NCBI GenBank assembly: GCA_964432945.1
Contig: CAYSPO010000002.1
Span: 10,005 to 74,004 of the forward strand
Origin: CAYSPO01 sp964432945
GTDB taxonomy: Bacteria > Bacillota > Clostridia > Tissierellales > Peptoniphilaceae
Reading direction: 5' to 3'
Length of the DNA: 64,000 bases
Position 1 is the first letter of the stretch, and each line of letters starts with the position of its first letter. The notes beneath the pieces are model-generated. The model ran no database searches. It worked only from the letters and a program-made list of their open reading frames with translations, and had not been told where the DNA came from. The position numbers and the translations under genes are program-made. Positions 55,725 to 64,000 of the stretch are shown in pieces.

Positions 55725-56552
55725 ATGAAAAGACTTTTAACGAGAGTATTAAAGGGAGCCTTGATCGGTTCTGGCTTTATTATACCCGGTGTAAGTGGGG
55801 GAACTCTTGCAGTAGTTTTTGGAGTTTATGAAAGGCTAATTAAATTATTTTCTGATATTAGAAAGTCTATAAAGGAAGATTGGAACTACTTTTTACCAAT
55901 AATTATTGGTGCAATTTTAGGAGTAATGTTTTTTTCTAACATAGTTAGTTTTTTATTAGGAAGATATGAAGTTATAATACTTTGGTTTTTTATAGGTTGT
56001 ATATTAGGAACACTTCCATCTTTATGGAAAGAGGCAGGAAAAGAAGGTAGATCAAAAAGAGATATCATAATTATGATTGGATCTTTTGTTTTTGGCCTTC
56101 TTTTATTAAAGTTCGGAAAAAATCTAGTTAGTGAAAAGGTTGTTGCAAGTCCAGTAAGTTGGATGATATGTGGAATGCTAATCTCCTTAGGGACTTTAAT
56201 ACCAGGGCTTAGTTCATCTAATTTTATTGTTTATATGGGTCTTTATAAAGAAATGGCGGATGGTTTCAAAAGTTTGGATTTCTCTGTAATCATACCTATT
56301 GGTGTAGGTGCAGTTTTAACTATTGCAATCTTTATAAAATTAATTGAAAAAATATATAATAACCATTACTCTAGTTTTTTTCATTTTATTTTAGGGATAG
56401 TAGTAGCTTCTACAATAATGATAATTCCTACAAATTATAGTGGTTTTGGAATCAAAAGCTATTTTGCTTGTTTAATACTCTTGATATTAGGGGTATTATT
56501 ATCTATATGGATGACTAGGCTAGAAGATTCGGCAGGTAAGAAAGTTGTATAA
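55725..56552 (+). CDS. DUF368 family membrane protein
   Basis: A 275-residue protein with about nine membrane helices. Real start is ATG at 55725 (AGAAGGA upstream); the frame is open much further left only because it runs antisense to the DUF554 gene. The signature FIIPGVSGGTLAVVFGVYE (about 19-37) and its repeat TLIPGLSSSNFIVYMGLYKEM (about 159-179) identify DUF368; recent work places this family with undecaprenyl phosphate recycling (PopT), so a lipid-carrier flippase role is likely. Overlaps the next gene by 8 bases. Confidence 0.9.
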   Translation: MKRLLTRVLKGALIGSGFIIPGVSGGTLAVVFGVYERLIKLFSDIRKSIKEDWNYFLPIIIGAILGVMFFSNIVSFLLGRYEVIILWFFIGCILGTLPSLWKEAGKEGRSKRDIIIMIGSFVFGLLLLKFGKNLVSEKVVASPVSWMICGMLISLGTLIPGLSSSNFIVYMGLYKEMADGFKSLDFSVIIPIGVGAVLTIAIFIKLIEKIYNNHYSSFFHFILGIVVASTIMIIPTNYSGFGIKSYFACLILLILGVLLSIWMTRLEDSAGKKVV

Positions 56553-57243
56553 GGCATATAAAAAAGATTTTAATTATTCTTATGTAATGGGAACTTTTCC
56601 GGTTATTGAATTAATCGAGAAAAGACCAGATTTAATTAAAGAAATTTTAATTTCATCTTCCTATGATGATAAGGATAATTTAATTAGAATTTTAAAAAAG
56701 AATAATATTCCCTATAGTATTGATGACAAAAGCATTAATAGAATTGCTAAAAAAGGCAATGTTTATCTTGTGGGTGTTTTTAACAAAGAATATGGTATAA
56801 TTAAAGAAGGAAATCATATTCTTTTGGATAGGCCCTCTAATATGGGAAATCTAGGAACAATTATTAGAACTATGCTTGGCATGGGTTTTGAAAATCTTGC
56901 TATATGTGGAGATGCTTGTGACTATTTCGATCCAAAAGTGATTAGGGCTTCTATGGGAGCATTCTTTAAAGTAAACATACAACATTTTGATAGCCTTGAA
57001 GCCTATAATAAAATATTTTCAGACAACGAACTTTATTTATTTATGTTAGGGGAAAGTTCATTATTAGATATAAAAAGTGCTGGTAAGTTTACTCTTTGTT
57101 TTGGTAATGAAGGCTCAGGCCTTGATTCTAGTGTAAAGAGTTTAGGTAGACCTGTAATGATACCCCAATCAAGTCAGGTAGATTCTTTAAATTTACCAGT
57201 ATCTGTAGCTTTGGGGATGTTTTATTTTACACAGATAATATAG
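56545..57243 (+). CDS. TrmH/SpoU family RNA methyltransferase
   Basis: A 232-residue SPOUT methyltransferase that 2'-O-methylates rRNA or tRNA. N-terminal substrate-binding part to about 85; knot domain motifs NMGNLGTIIRTMLGMG (motif 1, about 99-114), FGNEGSGLD (motif 2) and IPQSSQVDSLNLPVSVALGMF (motif 3). Starts with TTG 56545 inside the DUF368 gene; an ATG at 56584 is the alternative but has no visible ribosome site. Target nucleotide unknown. Confidence 0.88.
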   Translation: MYKAYKKDFNYSYVMGTFPVIELIEKRPDLIKEILISSSYDDKDNLIRILKKNNIPYSIDDKSINRIAKKGNVYLVGVFNKEYGIIKEGNHILLDRPSNMGNLGTIIRTMLGMGFENLAICGDACDYFDPKVIRASMGAFFKVNIQHFDSLEAYNKIFSDNELYLFMLGESSLLDIKSAGKFTLCFGNEGSGLDSSVKSLGRPVMIPQSSQVDSLNLPVSVALGMFYFTQII

Positions 57244-57264
57244 AACTAGATATTTGGAGGTAAT

Positions 57265-58386
57265 ATGAAAAAAGTAGGTATTGTTATCAATCCAATAGCA
57301 GGTATGGGTGGAAGAGTTGGTCTTAAAGGAACTGACGGTAAAGATGTATTAGCTAAAGCGAGAGAGTTAGGATCTATTCCTGAATCACCAAAAAAGGCGA
57401 TGAAAGCTCTTGAAAAGCTTTTACCAATAAAAGACGACATTATGCTTTATGTTGCATCAGGTGACATGGGAGAAAATGAAGCTAAAGAAGTTGGGCTAAA
57501 CTATGAAGTTATTTACCAAGTAGATTCAGGAGATACAAGCGTTTCAGACACAGTTAAGCTTTGTGAAAAGATTAAAGAAATAGGAGTAGACTTAATTCTA
57601 TTTGCAGGTGGAGATGGAACTGCTAGGGATATTTTCAATGCTGTTGAGAATAAAATTCCATCAATTGGTATTCCAGCAGGAGTAAAAATTCATTCACCAG
57701 TTTATGGGAATACTCCAGAATCAGCAGGTCAATTAGCTTTTGATTATCTTTCAGGAGCTGAATTAAACTTAAAAGATGAAGAAGTTATGGATCTTGATGA
57801 AGAAGCTTTTAGAAGAGATGAAATAGATATTAAGATTTACGGTTATCTTTCAGTACCTTATGATGAAAGACACCTACAAAATTTAAAATCTTCTTCTCCT
57901 CAATCAGATCATGAATCCCAAGAATCAATTGCTGAATATATAGTAGATAATATGAAAGATGATGTTTATTATGTTATCGGATCTGGTACTACTACAATGA
58001 GAATAATGCAAGCTTTAAATCTAGACTATACAATACTTGGAGTTGATGTAGTGAAAAATAAAGAGCTTGTGGCAAAAGATGTTAATGAAAATGAAATCCT
58101 TGATATAATTAGAGGAAATGAAGCAAAGATTATTGTTACTTTAATGGGAGGTCAAGGTTATATCTTTGGTAGAGGAAACCAACAGCTTTCTGCAAATGTT
58201 TTAAGAGAAGTAGATAAAGATGATGTAACTATTATAGCTACTCAAAATAAACTTTCTTCTATTGGCAATAGAGATCTTTTAATTTACACTATGGATGATG
58301 AAATAGATGAGAAATTTTCTGGTTACTACAAAGTAGTTGTTGGCTATGGGAGATATTTAATGCATAGGGCATCTACTGGAGTATAA
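57265..58386 (+). CDS. ATP-NAD kinase-like protein (COG3199 group)
   Basis: A 373-residue protein of the NAD/diacylglycerol kinase fold. INPIAGMGGRVGLKGTDG (8-25) and FAGGDGTARDIFNAV (about 113-127) give the GGDGT catalytic motif; a C-terminal beta domain follows with VIGSGTTTMRIMQALN and VTLMGGQGYIFGRGNQQ. The group differs from canonical PpnK and includes AcoX-like proteins. It could make NADP+ or phosphorylate another substrate. GGAGG precedes ATG; 21 bases after the methyltransferase gene. Confidence 0.85.
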   Translation: MKKVGIVINPIAGMGGRVGLKGTDGKDVLAKARELGSIPESPKKAMKALEKLLPIKDDIMLYVASGDMGENEAKEVGLNYEVIYQVDSGDTSVSDTVKLCEKIKEIGVDLILFAGGDGTARDIFNAVENKIPSIGIPAGVKIHSPVYGNTPESAGQLAFDYLSGAELNLKDEEVMDLDEEAFRRDEIDIKIYGYLSVPYDERHLQNLKSSSPQSDHESQESIAEYIVDNMKDDVYYVIGSGTTTMRIMQALNLDYTILGVDVVKNKELVAKDVNENEILDIIRGNEAKIIVTLMGGQGYIFGRGNQQLSANVLREVDKDDVTIIATQNKLSSIGNRDLLIYTMDDEIDEKFSGYYKVVVGYGRYLMHRASTGV

Positions 58387-58454
58387 GTGAGCCTTTAAAA
58401 AATAAAAGAAAAAATAAATGTGTATATTAGTATAAAATACACTATTTTATAAAA

Positions 58455-58497
58455 TGACTTATCCTTTTGACAATTGGGATAAGTCGTTTATTTTTTA
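58455..58497. terminator. Terminator after the ATP-NAD kinase-like gene
   Basis: gacttatcc / ggataagtc stem (with an 11-base loop) followed by a T-rich tract, 70 bases past the stop; it may also serve the convergent arsR-like gene. Confidence 0.78.
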
Positions 58498-58555
58498 GTA
58501 AAGTTTATATATTATTTTTGAAAGTAAAGGCATATATTTTATGGGGTAAAATTGA

Positions 58556-58885
58556 TTATTTATTACAAGAGCATTTACAAGAATTACCTGAATTTTCATC
58601 ATTTCTAACACTAAAAGTACATGATATATTACTAATAGATTTTTTATAATCCCTAAACAAAGGGCAATTTATTTTATAATATTTCCATTTACCTTCTTGT
58701 CTCCAACTAACTAAATTACAATCTGAAAGTAATTTCATATGGTAGGAGAGAGTAGGTTGGGTAATTTTTAGATTATCTAATAATTCACAAGCACATTTTT
58801 CTCCTTGTGATAAAAGTCTTATTATTTTAACCCTAATTTCATTTGATAGGGCATTACAAATTTTCGAAATTTCTTTATCATTCAT
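58556..58885 (-). CDS. arsR: ArsR family transcriptional repressor
   Basis: A 109-residue winged-helix repressor. Start taken at ATG 58885 (AAGGAG 7 bases upstream); a longer frame to 58960 reads into the promoter. The DNA-reading helix is TQPTLSYHMKLLSDCNLV and the preceding KCACELL gives the Cys-x-Cys pair of arsenic sensors. A Cys-rich tail ends SCKCSCNK, adding up to three Cys that could enlarge the arsenite/antimonite site. A minus-strand promoter TTGAGG-N18-TATAGT can be placed at 58960-58931. It is divergent from a serine hydrolase/arsC operon. Confidence 0.88.
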   Translation of the reverse strand: MNDKEISKICNALSNEIRVKIIRLLSQGEKCACELLDNLKITQPTLSYHMKLLSDCNLVSWRQEGKWKYYKINCPLFRDYKKSISNISCTFSVRNDENSGNSCKCSCNK

Positions 58886-59014
58886 AATTAACTCCTTGAT
58901 TTCTTTAAAAGATATGTAAGTAATATTTATACTATACTTATAATAACAGATTTTCCTCAATAATTCCTATAGATAAATAAATTTATTTTATATAATATAT
59001 ATAAGGAGAATAAT

Positions 59015-59989
59015 ATGAAAGATAAACTTGATTTAATTTTTGATAAATATATAAATATGAGAATTATCCATAAGGCCTGCCTTAACATTTCTTTTGAGGA
59101 TTATTCTTATAAAAATGAATATAATATGGAAATAAACGATAATTTTCTTTTAGCAAGTGTAAGTAAACTTTTTACTACTTCAGTCATTTTAAACTTATTT
59201 TCGCAAAATAAAATATCTTTAGAAGATAGAATATATAAATTCTTTTCAGATGAAGAAATAAGAAATCTAAATAACTTTAATGGCATTGATTATACTAAAG
59301 AAGTTAGTATTAAAAATCTTTTATATCAAAACTCAGGATTTCCAGATCCTGAAATAAATTTAAAAATGGGTAATAGAATAAAATCACCTCCCCTTAATTT
59401 TGAAGGATTAATGGAAAGAACTAGAAATAATGAAGGAATATTTACGCCTAATATTAAAAAATCTTATTATAGTTCGGTTAATTTTATTTTATTAGGAGAA
59501 ATAGCTGAAAGAATAGAGAAAATTAGTCTAAGTGAAATATTTGAAAATATAATTTTCAAACCTTTAGCTATGAATAAAAGCTACCTTTCCAAAGATGGCA
59601 AATATTTACCTAAATGCTATTTCAAAAATAATTACATTGATTTATCAAAAAGAGTTATTGCTTCTAAAGGAGCAGGCGGGGGAATAAGCAGTTCAGAAGA
59701 TTTAATGATTTTTATTAAAGTGTTTTTTGAAGGAAGCTTATTTGATAAAAATTTATTGGACAATAGTGAATATCTAATTCTACCTAAATCTTTTGGAAAA
59801 ATAAAGTACGGTCTAGGTCATATGGGAATAGATTTTGATCATGATAGATATCTAGGACATAATGGGATAACAGGTTCTTTTGCCTTTATCAATTTAGAGA
59901 AGAATTTATATATTACTGGTAGTTTTAATCAACTAGCAAAGCAATCTATTACCGTTGATTTACTAGAAGATATAAATAGAATTTTTTAG
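59015..59989 (+). CDS. Beta-lactamase-fold serine hydrolase
   Basis: A 324-residue protein of the class C beta-lactamase/esterase superfamily. Ser-x-x-Lys is in ASVSKLFTT (about 46-54), the Tyr-x-x-Asn-type motif is YYSSVNFILLGEI (about 150-162) and the third motif is LGHNGITGSF (about 283-292). No signal peptide, so it should stay in the cytoplasm; a true beta-lactamase role is unlikely. It is cotranscribed with arsC (18 bases apart) and faces arsR, an uncommon partner for this locus. Substrate unknown. Confidence 0.85.
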   Translation: MKDKLDLIFDKYINMRIIHKACLNISFEDYSYKNEYNMEINDNFLLASVSKLFTTSVILNLFSQNKISLEDRIYKFFSDEEIRNLNNFNGIDYTKEVSIKNLLYQNSGFPDPEINLKMGNRIKSPPLNFEGLMERTRNNEGIFTPNIKKSYYSSVNFILLGEIAERIEKISLSEIFENIIFKPLAMNKSYLSKDGKYLPKCYFKNNYIDLSKRVIASKGAGGGISSSEDLMIFIKVFFEGSLFDKNLLDNSEYLILPKSFGKIKYGLGHMGIDFDHDRYLGHNGITGSFAFINLEKNLYITGSFNQLAKQSITVDLLEDINRIF

Positions 59990-60007
59990 TATATATAAGG
60001 AGAGAAT

Positions 60008-60397
60008 ATGTTAAAAGTAGGATTTATTTGCGTACATAATTCATGTAGAAGTCAAATTGCAGAAGCTTTAGGAAAATACTATGGAGAAAATATTTTCCAG
60101 TCATACTCGGCTGGTACACAGAAAGTTGAAAGAATAAATCAAGATGCAGTTCGACTGATGAAAGAAATTTATAATATAGACATAGAGAAAAACCAGTATT
60201 CCAAATTAATTAACGAATTACCTAAGCTAGACATTGTAGTAAAGATGGGGTGTAATGTAGTTTGTCCTTTTGTAGAAGGAAAAGAGATTTTAGATTGGGG
60301 ATTAGATGATCCAACTGGTAAAAATGATGAAATATTTATAGATATAATAGAAAAAATAGATAAGAATATTCAAGCGCTTATAGAAGAAATAAAATAA
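60008..60397 (+). CDS. arsC: Arsenate reductase, low-molecular-weight phosphatase type
   Basis: A 129-residue enzyme that reduces arsenate to arsenite. P-loop Cys8-x5-Arg14 (CVHNSCR) and the two further Cys in MGCNVVCPF (Cys82 and Cys86) match the thioredoxin-coupled triple-Cys cycle of the ArsC/Wzb-like family, although the second-third Cys spacing is 4 rather than the 7 of staphylococcal ArsC. DWGLDDPTGK is the usual late motif. GGAGAG precedes ATG. No arsB, acr3 or arsM lies nearby, so arsenite export must come from elsewhere. Confidence 0.87.
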   Translation: MLKVGFICVHNSCRSQIAEALGKYYGENIFQSYSAGTQKVERINQDAVRLMKEIYNIDIEKNQYSKLINELPKLDIVVKMGCNVVCPFVEGKEILDWGLDDPTGKNDEIFIDIIEKIDKNIQALIEEIK

Positions 60398-60427
60398 AAA
60401 AATGCCAGAAAATCTGGCATTTTTTTA
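60395..60427. terminator. Bidirectional terminator
   Basis: aaaaaaatgccaga / tctggcattttttt stem between arsC and the convergent rhodanese gene. Confidence 0.9.
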
Positions 60428-60429
60428 TT

Positions 60430-61458
60430 TTATTCGACATCATGGCTAGCAGCCCAGTTGTAGTAAGAACCTTGATAATTCATAACATTATCATAACCAA
60501 GCATTTCTAAAACAAGTTGCATATAAGCTGATCTTATTCCTCCTGTGCAATAAGTTACTATTGCATCAGATTTTTCAAATCCTTCATCTGCGAAAAGTTT
60601 TTCTATTTCATCATTTGATTTTAGATGGCCATCTTCGTTAAATAAGTCAATATATTGAATATTTACAGCACCTGGAAGGTGTCCGCCTTTAGCTTCACCA
60701 TAAAGAGTTGCTCCTTCATATTCATCTTTATTTCTTACATCTATTATTTTATAGTCATCATATGCTTCACTAAGTTGTTTTGTATCGATTATAGCATCAT
60801 AATTGATATCTGTAATATTTACCTCAGCTTTTTCAATATCTTTTTTATCTTTGACTAAGTCAATGCCAGCTTCCTTAATAGCATCAATCCCACCGTCGAC
60901 CATCTTTAAGTTATCATAGCCATATGCCTTAAGTTGCCATAAAATTCTACCATCTTCACCCCAGCCTTGATTTGTATTGGAGTATAATATAATTTCTTTT
61001 TCAGGATCAAGTCCGAAATCACTTAAGATAGGATTAGCTTGTTCAGGCTCTAAAATATGTCCCCAGCCCTCTTCACCGGGTTTTTTATCATCAACATCAG
61101 CAAGTTGCCCCCAAGCCATAACTACTGAACCATCAACAAACCCGCCTTTTGCACCATCATCTCCTCTTGCATCAACAATAATAGTGTCAGGATCAGAAAT
61201 TTTGTCTTTGAAATCATCAACAGAGATTATGTATTCACCTGTGAATGATTCTGAATCTGCTTTTTCACTTTCCTCGCTTATTTCTGATTCTTCTTTTTCA
61301 CTAACTTCTTCCTCGCTAGTTTCTTCTTCCTTTACTTTTTCTGTTTCAGTAGTTGTTTCTACTTGTTCAGTTTCCTTTGGATTACTTTCGTTATTATTGC
61401 ATCCAGTAAAAGTTATACTAAGTGCAAGTAATAATATTAATAATTTTAAATTTTTCAT
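60430..61458 (-). CDS. Two-domain rhodanese-like sulfurtransferase lipoprotein
   Basis: A 342-residue surface lipoprotein (lipobox FTGC, Cys20) with an acidic Glu/Ser/Thr-rich spacer (about 25-72), then two rhodanese domains. The second has an active-site Cys304 in the loop CTGGIRS; the first has YSNTNQGWG at the same place and lacks the Cys, so it is probably structural, as in bovine rhodanese and YnjE-type proteins. It may move sulfane sulfur outside the membrane. GAGGTGAG precedes ATG. Confidence 0.9.
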   Translation of the reverse strand: MKNLKLLILLLALSITFTGCNNNESNPKETEQVETTTETEKVKEEETSEEEVSEKEESEISEESEKADSESFTGEYIISVDDFKDKISDPDTIIVDARGDDGAKGGFVDGSVVMAWGQLADVDDKKPGEEGWGHILEPEQANPILSDFGLDPEKEIILYSNTNQGWGEDGRILWQLKAYGYDNLKMVDGGIDAIKEAGIDLVKDKKDIEKAEVNITDINYDAIIDTKQLSEAYDDYKIIDVRNKDEYEGATLYGEAKGGHLPGAVNIQYIDLFNEDGHLKSNDEIEKLFADEGFEKSDAIVTYCTGGIRSAYMQLVLEMLGYDNVMNYQGSYYNWAASHDVE

Positions 61459-61723
61459 TATCTCACCTCAATTTATTTTAACATACAAGATGCTCATATA
61501 GAAGATTCCTATGAAAGTAAATCTCTATAGATACGTATTATCATAGATATTCTCAATTATAGTTATAGAATGCTAGTAGTAAACTAATTACTATTTAATG
61601 ATATAAATGAAAGCTATTTAATAATTTTTTTATTATGTTTAATTATTTATAAAAAGTGTATAATATATTACAGAGGAACAATAGAAAAACTAGTGATAAA
61701 CAAATGAAATCAGGGGGCTTGTG

Positions 61724-62860
61724 ATGAGAAAAGGTAGAAAAATTATAGTAAGTATGAAAAATGTAATAAGTATTGCAGGTTCAGTTATGGCTTTATTGAT
61801 TGGATCAGGTTTTGCAACAGGTCAAGAGATTTCCCAGTATTTCGTATCCTATGGATATAAGGGGATACTTGGAGAAATATTGGCTGGAGTTCTTTTAACT
61901 TATGTTTCTATTAGTTTTATAACAGCAGGTTATAGAGAAAAGTTTGAGAATACTAATGATATTTATAGGTATTACGGAGGAGATAAGGTTGGGACATTCT
62001 ATGACTTTTTCTCAATAGTATTTATATTCTTATCATATACAGTAATGATTGGGGGAGCTTCTGCTACTGGTCAACAGCATTATGGATGGCCAATGGAATT
62101 AGGAGGCGTAATATTAGCTATAGCAACAATAATTGTCGTTCTTTTGGGTTTAGAAGGAATTGTTGATGTTATAGGTAAAATTGGACCAGCAATCATTGTA
62201 ATAGCAATAACTTTAGGAATAGCAGGAATTTATACTTATAATGACCAATTGCCAGTAGCAGCAGAAAAAGTTCAACAAATTGTTGCTTCAGGAAAGATAT
62301 TACAAGCTTCTACAAACTGGGTAGCCGCTGCAGGATCTTATGTTGGATTTTGTATGCTATGGTTAGCAGCATTTTTAGCAGGAGTAGGTAGTGATATTAA
62401 TAGTGAAAAAGAAGGTACTTTAGGAGTTGTTTTAGGAACACTTGGATTTTCAATTGCGATAATTTTAGTAACGCTTGCCTTAATTCTTTCAGTTGATACT
62501 ACTGGTGGAAGTAACATTCCTAATCTAATACTTGCATCAGAAATACATCCAGTTTTAGGAAATATATTCTCAGTTATTATTATACTAGGAATATTTACAA
62601 CTTCTGTACCATTGATGTGGTCTGTGGTTGCAAGGTTCTTTAAAGAAGGTACTAGTAAGTTTAAAATAGCAACAGTTGTTTTAGTTGTAATCGGTGCTTT
62701 TATTGGGTTAGCATTAGATTTCGACAAACTTGTAAACGTTGTCTATGTTATAAATGGTTATGTTGGTATATTACTTTTCTTTATTATGCTATATAAAACG
62801 TTTTTACGCTTTAAGGCAAATAAAAATGTAAAAGCATCAGAAAGCGTATATACTGATTAA
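61724..62860 (+). CDS. YkvI family membrane protein
   Basis: A 378-residue protein with about ten membrane helices. LIGSGFATGQEISQYFVSYG (about 22-41) in the first two helices is the family hallmark, related to the amino acid/polyamine/organocation (LeuT-fold) superfamily with an unwound helix. Start ATG 61724 is preferred over GTG 61721. Function unknown; transport of an amino acid or related solute is inference. Terminator follows. Confidence 0.87.
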   Translation: MRKGRKIIVSMKNVISIAGSVMALLIGSGFATGQEISQYFVSYGYKGILGEILAGVLLTYVSISFITAGYREKFENTNDIYRYYGGDKVGTFYDFFSIVFIFLSYTVMIGGASATGQQHYGWPMELGGVILAIATIIVVLLGLEGIVDVIGKIGPAIIVIAITLGIAGIYTYNDQLPVAAEKVQQIVASGKILQASTNWVAAAGSYVGFCMLWLAAFLAGVGSDINSEKEGTLGVVLGTLGFSIAIILVTLALILSVDTTGGSNIPNLILASEIHPVLGNIFSVIIILGIFTTSVPLMWSVVARFFKEGTSKFKIATVVLVVIGAFIGLALDFDKLVNVVYVINGYVGILLFFIMLYKTFLRFKANKNVKASESVYTD

Positions 62861-62878
62861 TTATAATTAAAATTTATG

Positions 62879-62915
62879 TCTATACAAAGATATCTTTGTA
62901 TAGACTTTTTTTATT
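62879..62915 (+). terminator. Intrinsic terminator after the YkvI-like gene
   Basis: Perfect 14-bp palindromic arms (gtctatacaaagat / atctttgtatagac) with seven T. The remainder of the 380-base gap to 63240 is AT-rich with no coding signal; TATAAT at 63215-63220 is a likely -10 box for the next gene. Confidence 0.9.
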
Positions 62916-63240
62916 GGAAATTTTGTTTAATTATAGACTAATCAGTGATAAGATTAATAGTATAAAGGCTATAGATTTATAATTAAAAAAAGATAAATGA
63001 AAGTTTATTATGGCTTATTTATTTTAAATTATTTGTATTTAATATAAAATTTTTAAAATATTATGTTAATTCTGAGCTTATAAAAGATTTTTATCGGTGT
63101 TGTTGATAATTAATTGCTTTTTGTTGAAATCAATATAAATACTACATAGATTATTAGAAAAAGGGAAAATATTTTTAAATGTATTTAATAGGTATTATTA
63201 ATTACTAATGAGAGTATAATTGAAATAGAGGGGTGTAATA

Positions 63241-64000
63241 ATGAAAAAAAATCTTCTTGTATTAATCTTTTTACTGCTATGCTTATCTTTATTATCTGCT
63301 TGTTCTAAAAGTAATGAAGAAGTAGATGATAATTCTAGAACGGATGATGTAGGTAAGTCAGTATTAGTGGATAAAAACAATAAGGAAAAAGAGAAAACCG
63401 AAGAAATTGAAGAAACTATGGAACCTATAATTACAAGAAGCCAGGATAGTGCATATAAAGGCTTAAATATTACATTCGAATCTTATGTTGATGAAAAAAT
63501 GGAATATTCTTATTTTATACCTGAAATAGAATCCAAAGAACTTAATGAAGAAGTAGGAAAATGGTTAGAAGGTGAAAAAGAAAACTTTATTAAAGAAGCA
63601 GAGAGTATTTCAAAATCGACTAATAATAATTGGGTATCGAATTTTAATTCATTGTTAACTACACAGCAAATTGATGAAGAAAATATGATTTACTCTTTAT
63701 TTTTCCAAGAATCAGTTCTTTTAGCTGGATCAAATATTATGGAAAAAAATAAGGGTTTTACTTTTAATATTAAAGAAAATAAAATGTATAAGTTTACAGA
63801 TTTAGTTGATATACCAGAACGTGAACTTTCTGATGCCATTTATAAAAATTTAGGTGGAAGTTCAGAGTTAGTAAAAAATATTGACCAAGAAGTTTTAAAT
63901 GAAAGTTTGAGTAAACAAGATGATATTGATTTTAGAATATATAATGATGAAATTCATATATTATTTGATTCCTATGAAATAGTATCTGGTAATTTTGGAG
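63241..64000 (+). CDS. DUF3298-like lipoprotein, 3' end outside window
   Basis: Open from ATG 63241 to the window edge, 253 residues visible. Signal peptide with lipobox LSAC (Cys21), then a polar Lys/Glu/Asp linker (about 25-65). The following domain has YSYFIPEIES and, at the visible end, the strand IHILFDSYEIVSGNFG, which resembles the end of DUF3298 (RsiV-type) domains. GAGGGGTG 6 bases upstream of ATG. No sigma gene is adjacent upstream, so an anti-sigma role is not shown. Confidence 0.82.
   Translation, partial: MKKNLLVLIFLLLCLSLLSACSKSNEEVDDNSRTDDVGKSVLVDKNNKEKEKTEEIEETMEPIITRSQDSAYKGLNITFESYVDEKMEYSYFIPEIESKELNEEVGKWLEGEKENFIKEAESISKSTNNNWVSNFNSLLTTQQIDEENMIYSLFFQESVLLAGSNIMEKNKGFTFNIKENKMYKFTDLVDIPERELSDAIYKNLGGSSELVKNIDQEVLNESLSKQDDIDFRIYNDEIHILFDSYEIVSGNFG

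Noticed and set aside
58467..58649. 60-residue plus-strand ORF near the arsR-like gene
   Set aside because: Overlaps the terminator and the 3' end of arsR on the other strand, with no ribosome site.
1..64000. CRISPR array, prophage, insertion sequence or rRNA operon
   Set aside because: No regularly spaced repeats, transposase, integrase, phage structural genes or rRNA sequence seen on either strand.

Overview
The window is AT-rich (roughly 30% GC by eye) and comes from a low-GC Gram-positive anaerobe. Signs of this are strong AGGAGG-type ribosome binding sites, a T-box before serS, a yybP-ykoY RNA, a C+ form of ribosomal protein S18, the DnaD/DnaI replication proteins, the YybS-GdpP-L9-DnaB gene order and a selenocysteine-containing glycine/sarcosine/betaine reductase. 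An amino-acid-fermenting member of the Tissierellia/Peptoniphilaceae (Anaerococcus or Peptoniphilus type) fits best, but that placement is inference.

Left part (1-11.2 kb): the 3' part of an HtrA-type membrane protease gene, a radical SAM gene, the wreck of a leuB gene (leucine biosynthesis, many stops and frameshifts), a MATE exporter, a small unknown gene, and a metal pair made of a ZIP-family transporter facing a P-type ATPase. The ATPase is preceded by a yybP-ykoY Mn2+ riboswitch, so it is probably a manganese (or Mn/Ca) exporter. A TtcA-like tRNA thiolase and a YycJ/WalJ-like metallo-beta-lactamase-fold hydrolase follow.

Reductive amino acid metabolism (11.3-17.1 kb): grdX-grdE-grdB with an in-frame UGA (Sec) and a SECIS-like hairpin in grdB. 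Next comes a separate three-gene operon: a small 2-hydroxyacyl-CoA-dehydratase-like protein, a double-cubane-cluster-type reductase and a DUF3343 (putative Se/S carrier-like) protein. This is the most unusual functional neighbourhood in the window.

Middle (17.1-35.5 kb): a sigma factor/anti-sigma pair, an M20 peptidase, an Mrp-type ATPase with a Cys/His-rich tail, two flavodoxin-fold reductases, Mn-dependent pyrophosphatase, glycerol kinase, an M20 amidohydrolase, an ArsR/SmtB sensor next to a Zn/Cd P1B-ATPase (interrupted by a 100-N assembly gap inside a tandem HMA repeat), moeA and a MobB-like GTPase, a MupG-like protein, and rpsF-ssb-rpsR.

Core replication and housekeeping block (36-46.9 kb): yybS-gdpP-rplI-dnaB-GNAT-dnaD-dnaI-nnrE with overlapping genes, then T-box-serS, a D-Ala-D-Ala carboxypeptidase and tRNA-Arg(CCU).

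Right part (46.9-64 kb): a UvrD-like helicase, then nitroreductase-map-phosphodiesterase-cyclophilin, hemZ, ApbE, DUF554 and DUF368 membrane proteins, a TrmH-type methyltransferase, an ATP-NAD-kinase-like protein, a small arsR / serine hydrolase / arsC locus without a pump, a two-domain rhodanese lipoprotein, a YkvI-family membrane protein and a DUF3298-like lipoprotein that runs off the right edge. I saw no prophage, IS element, CRISPR array or rRNA.
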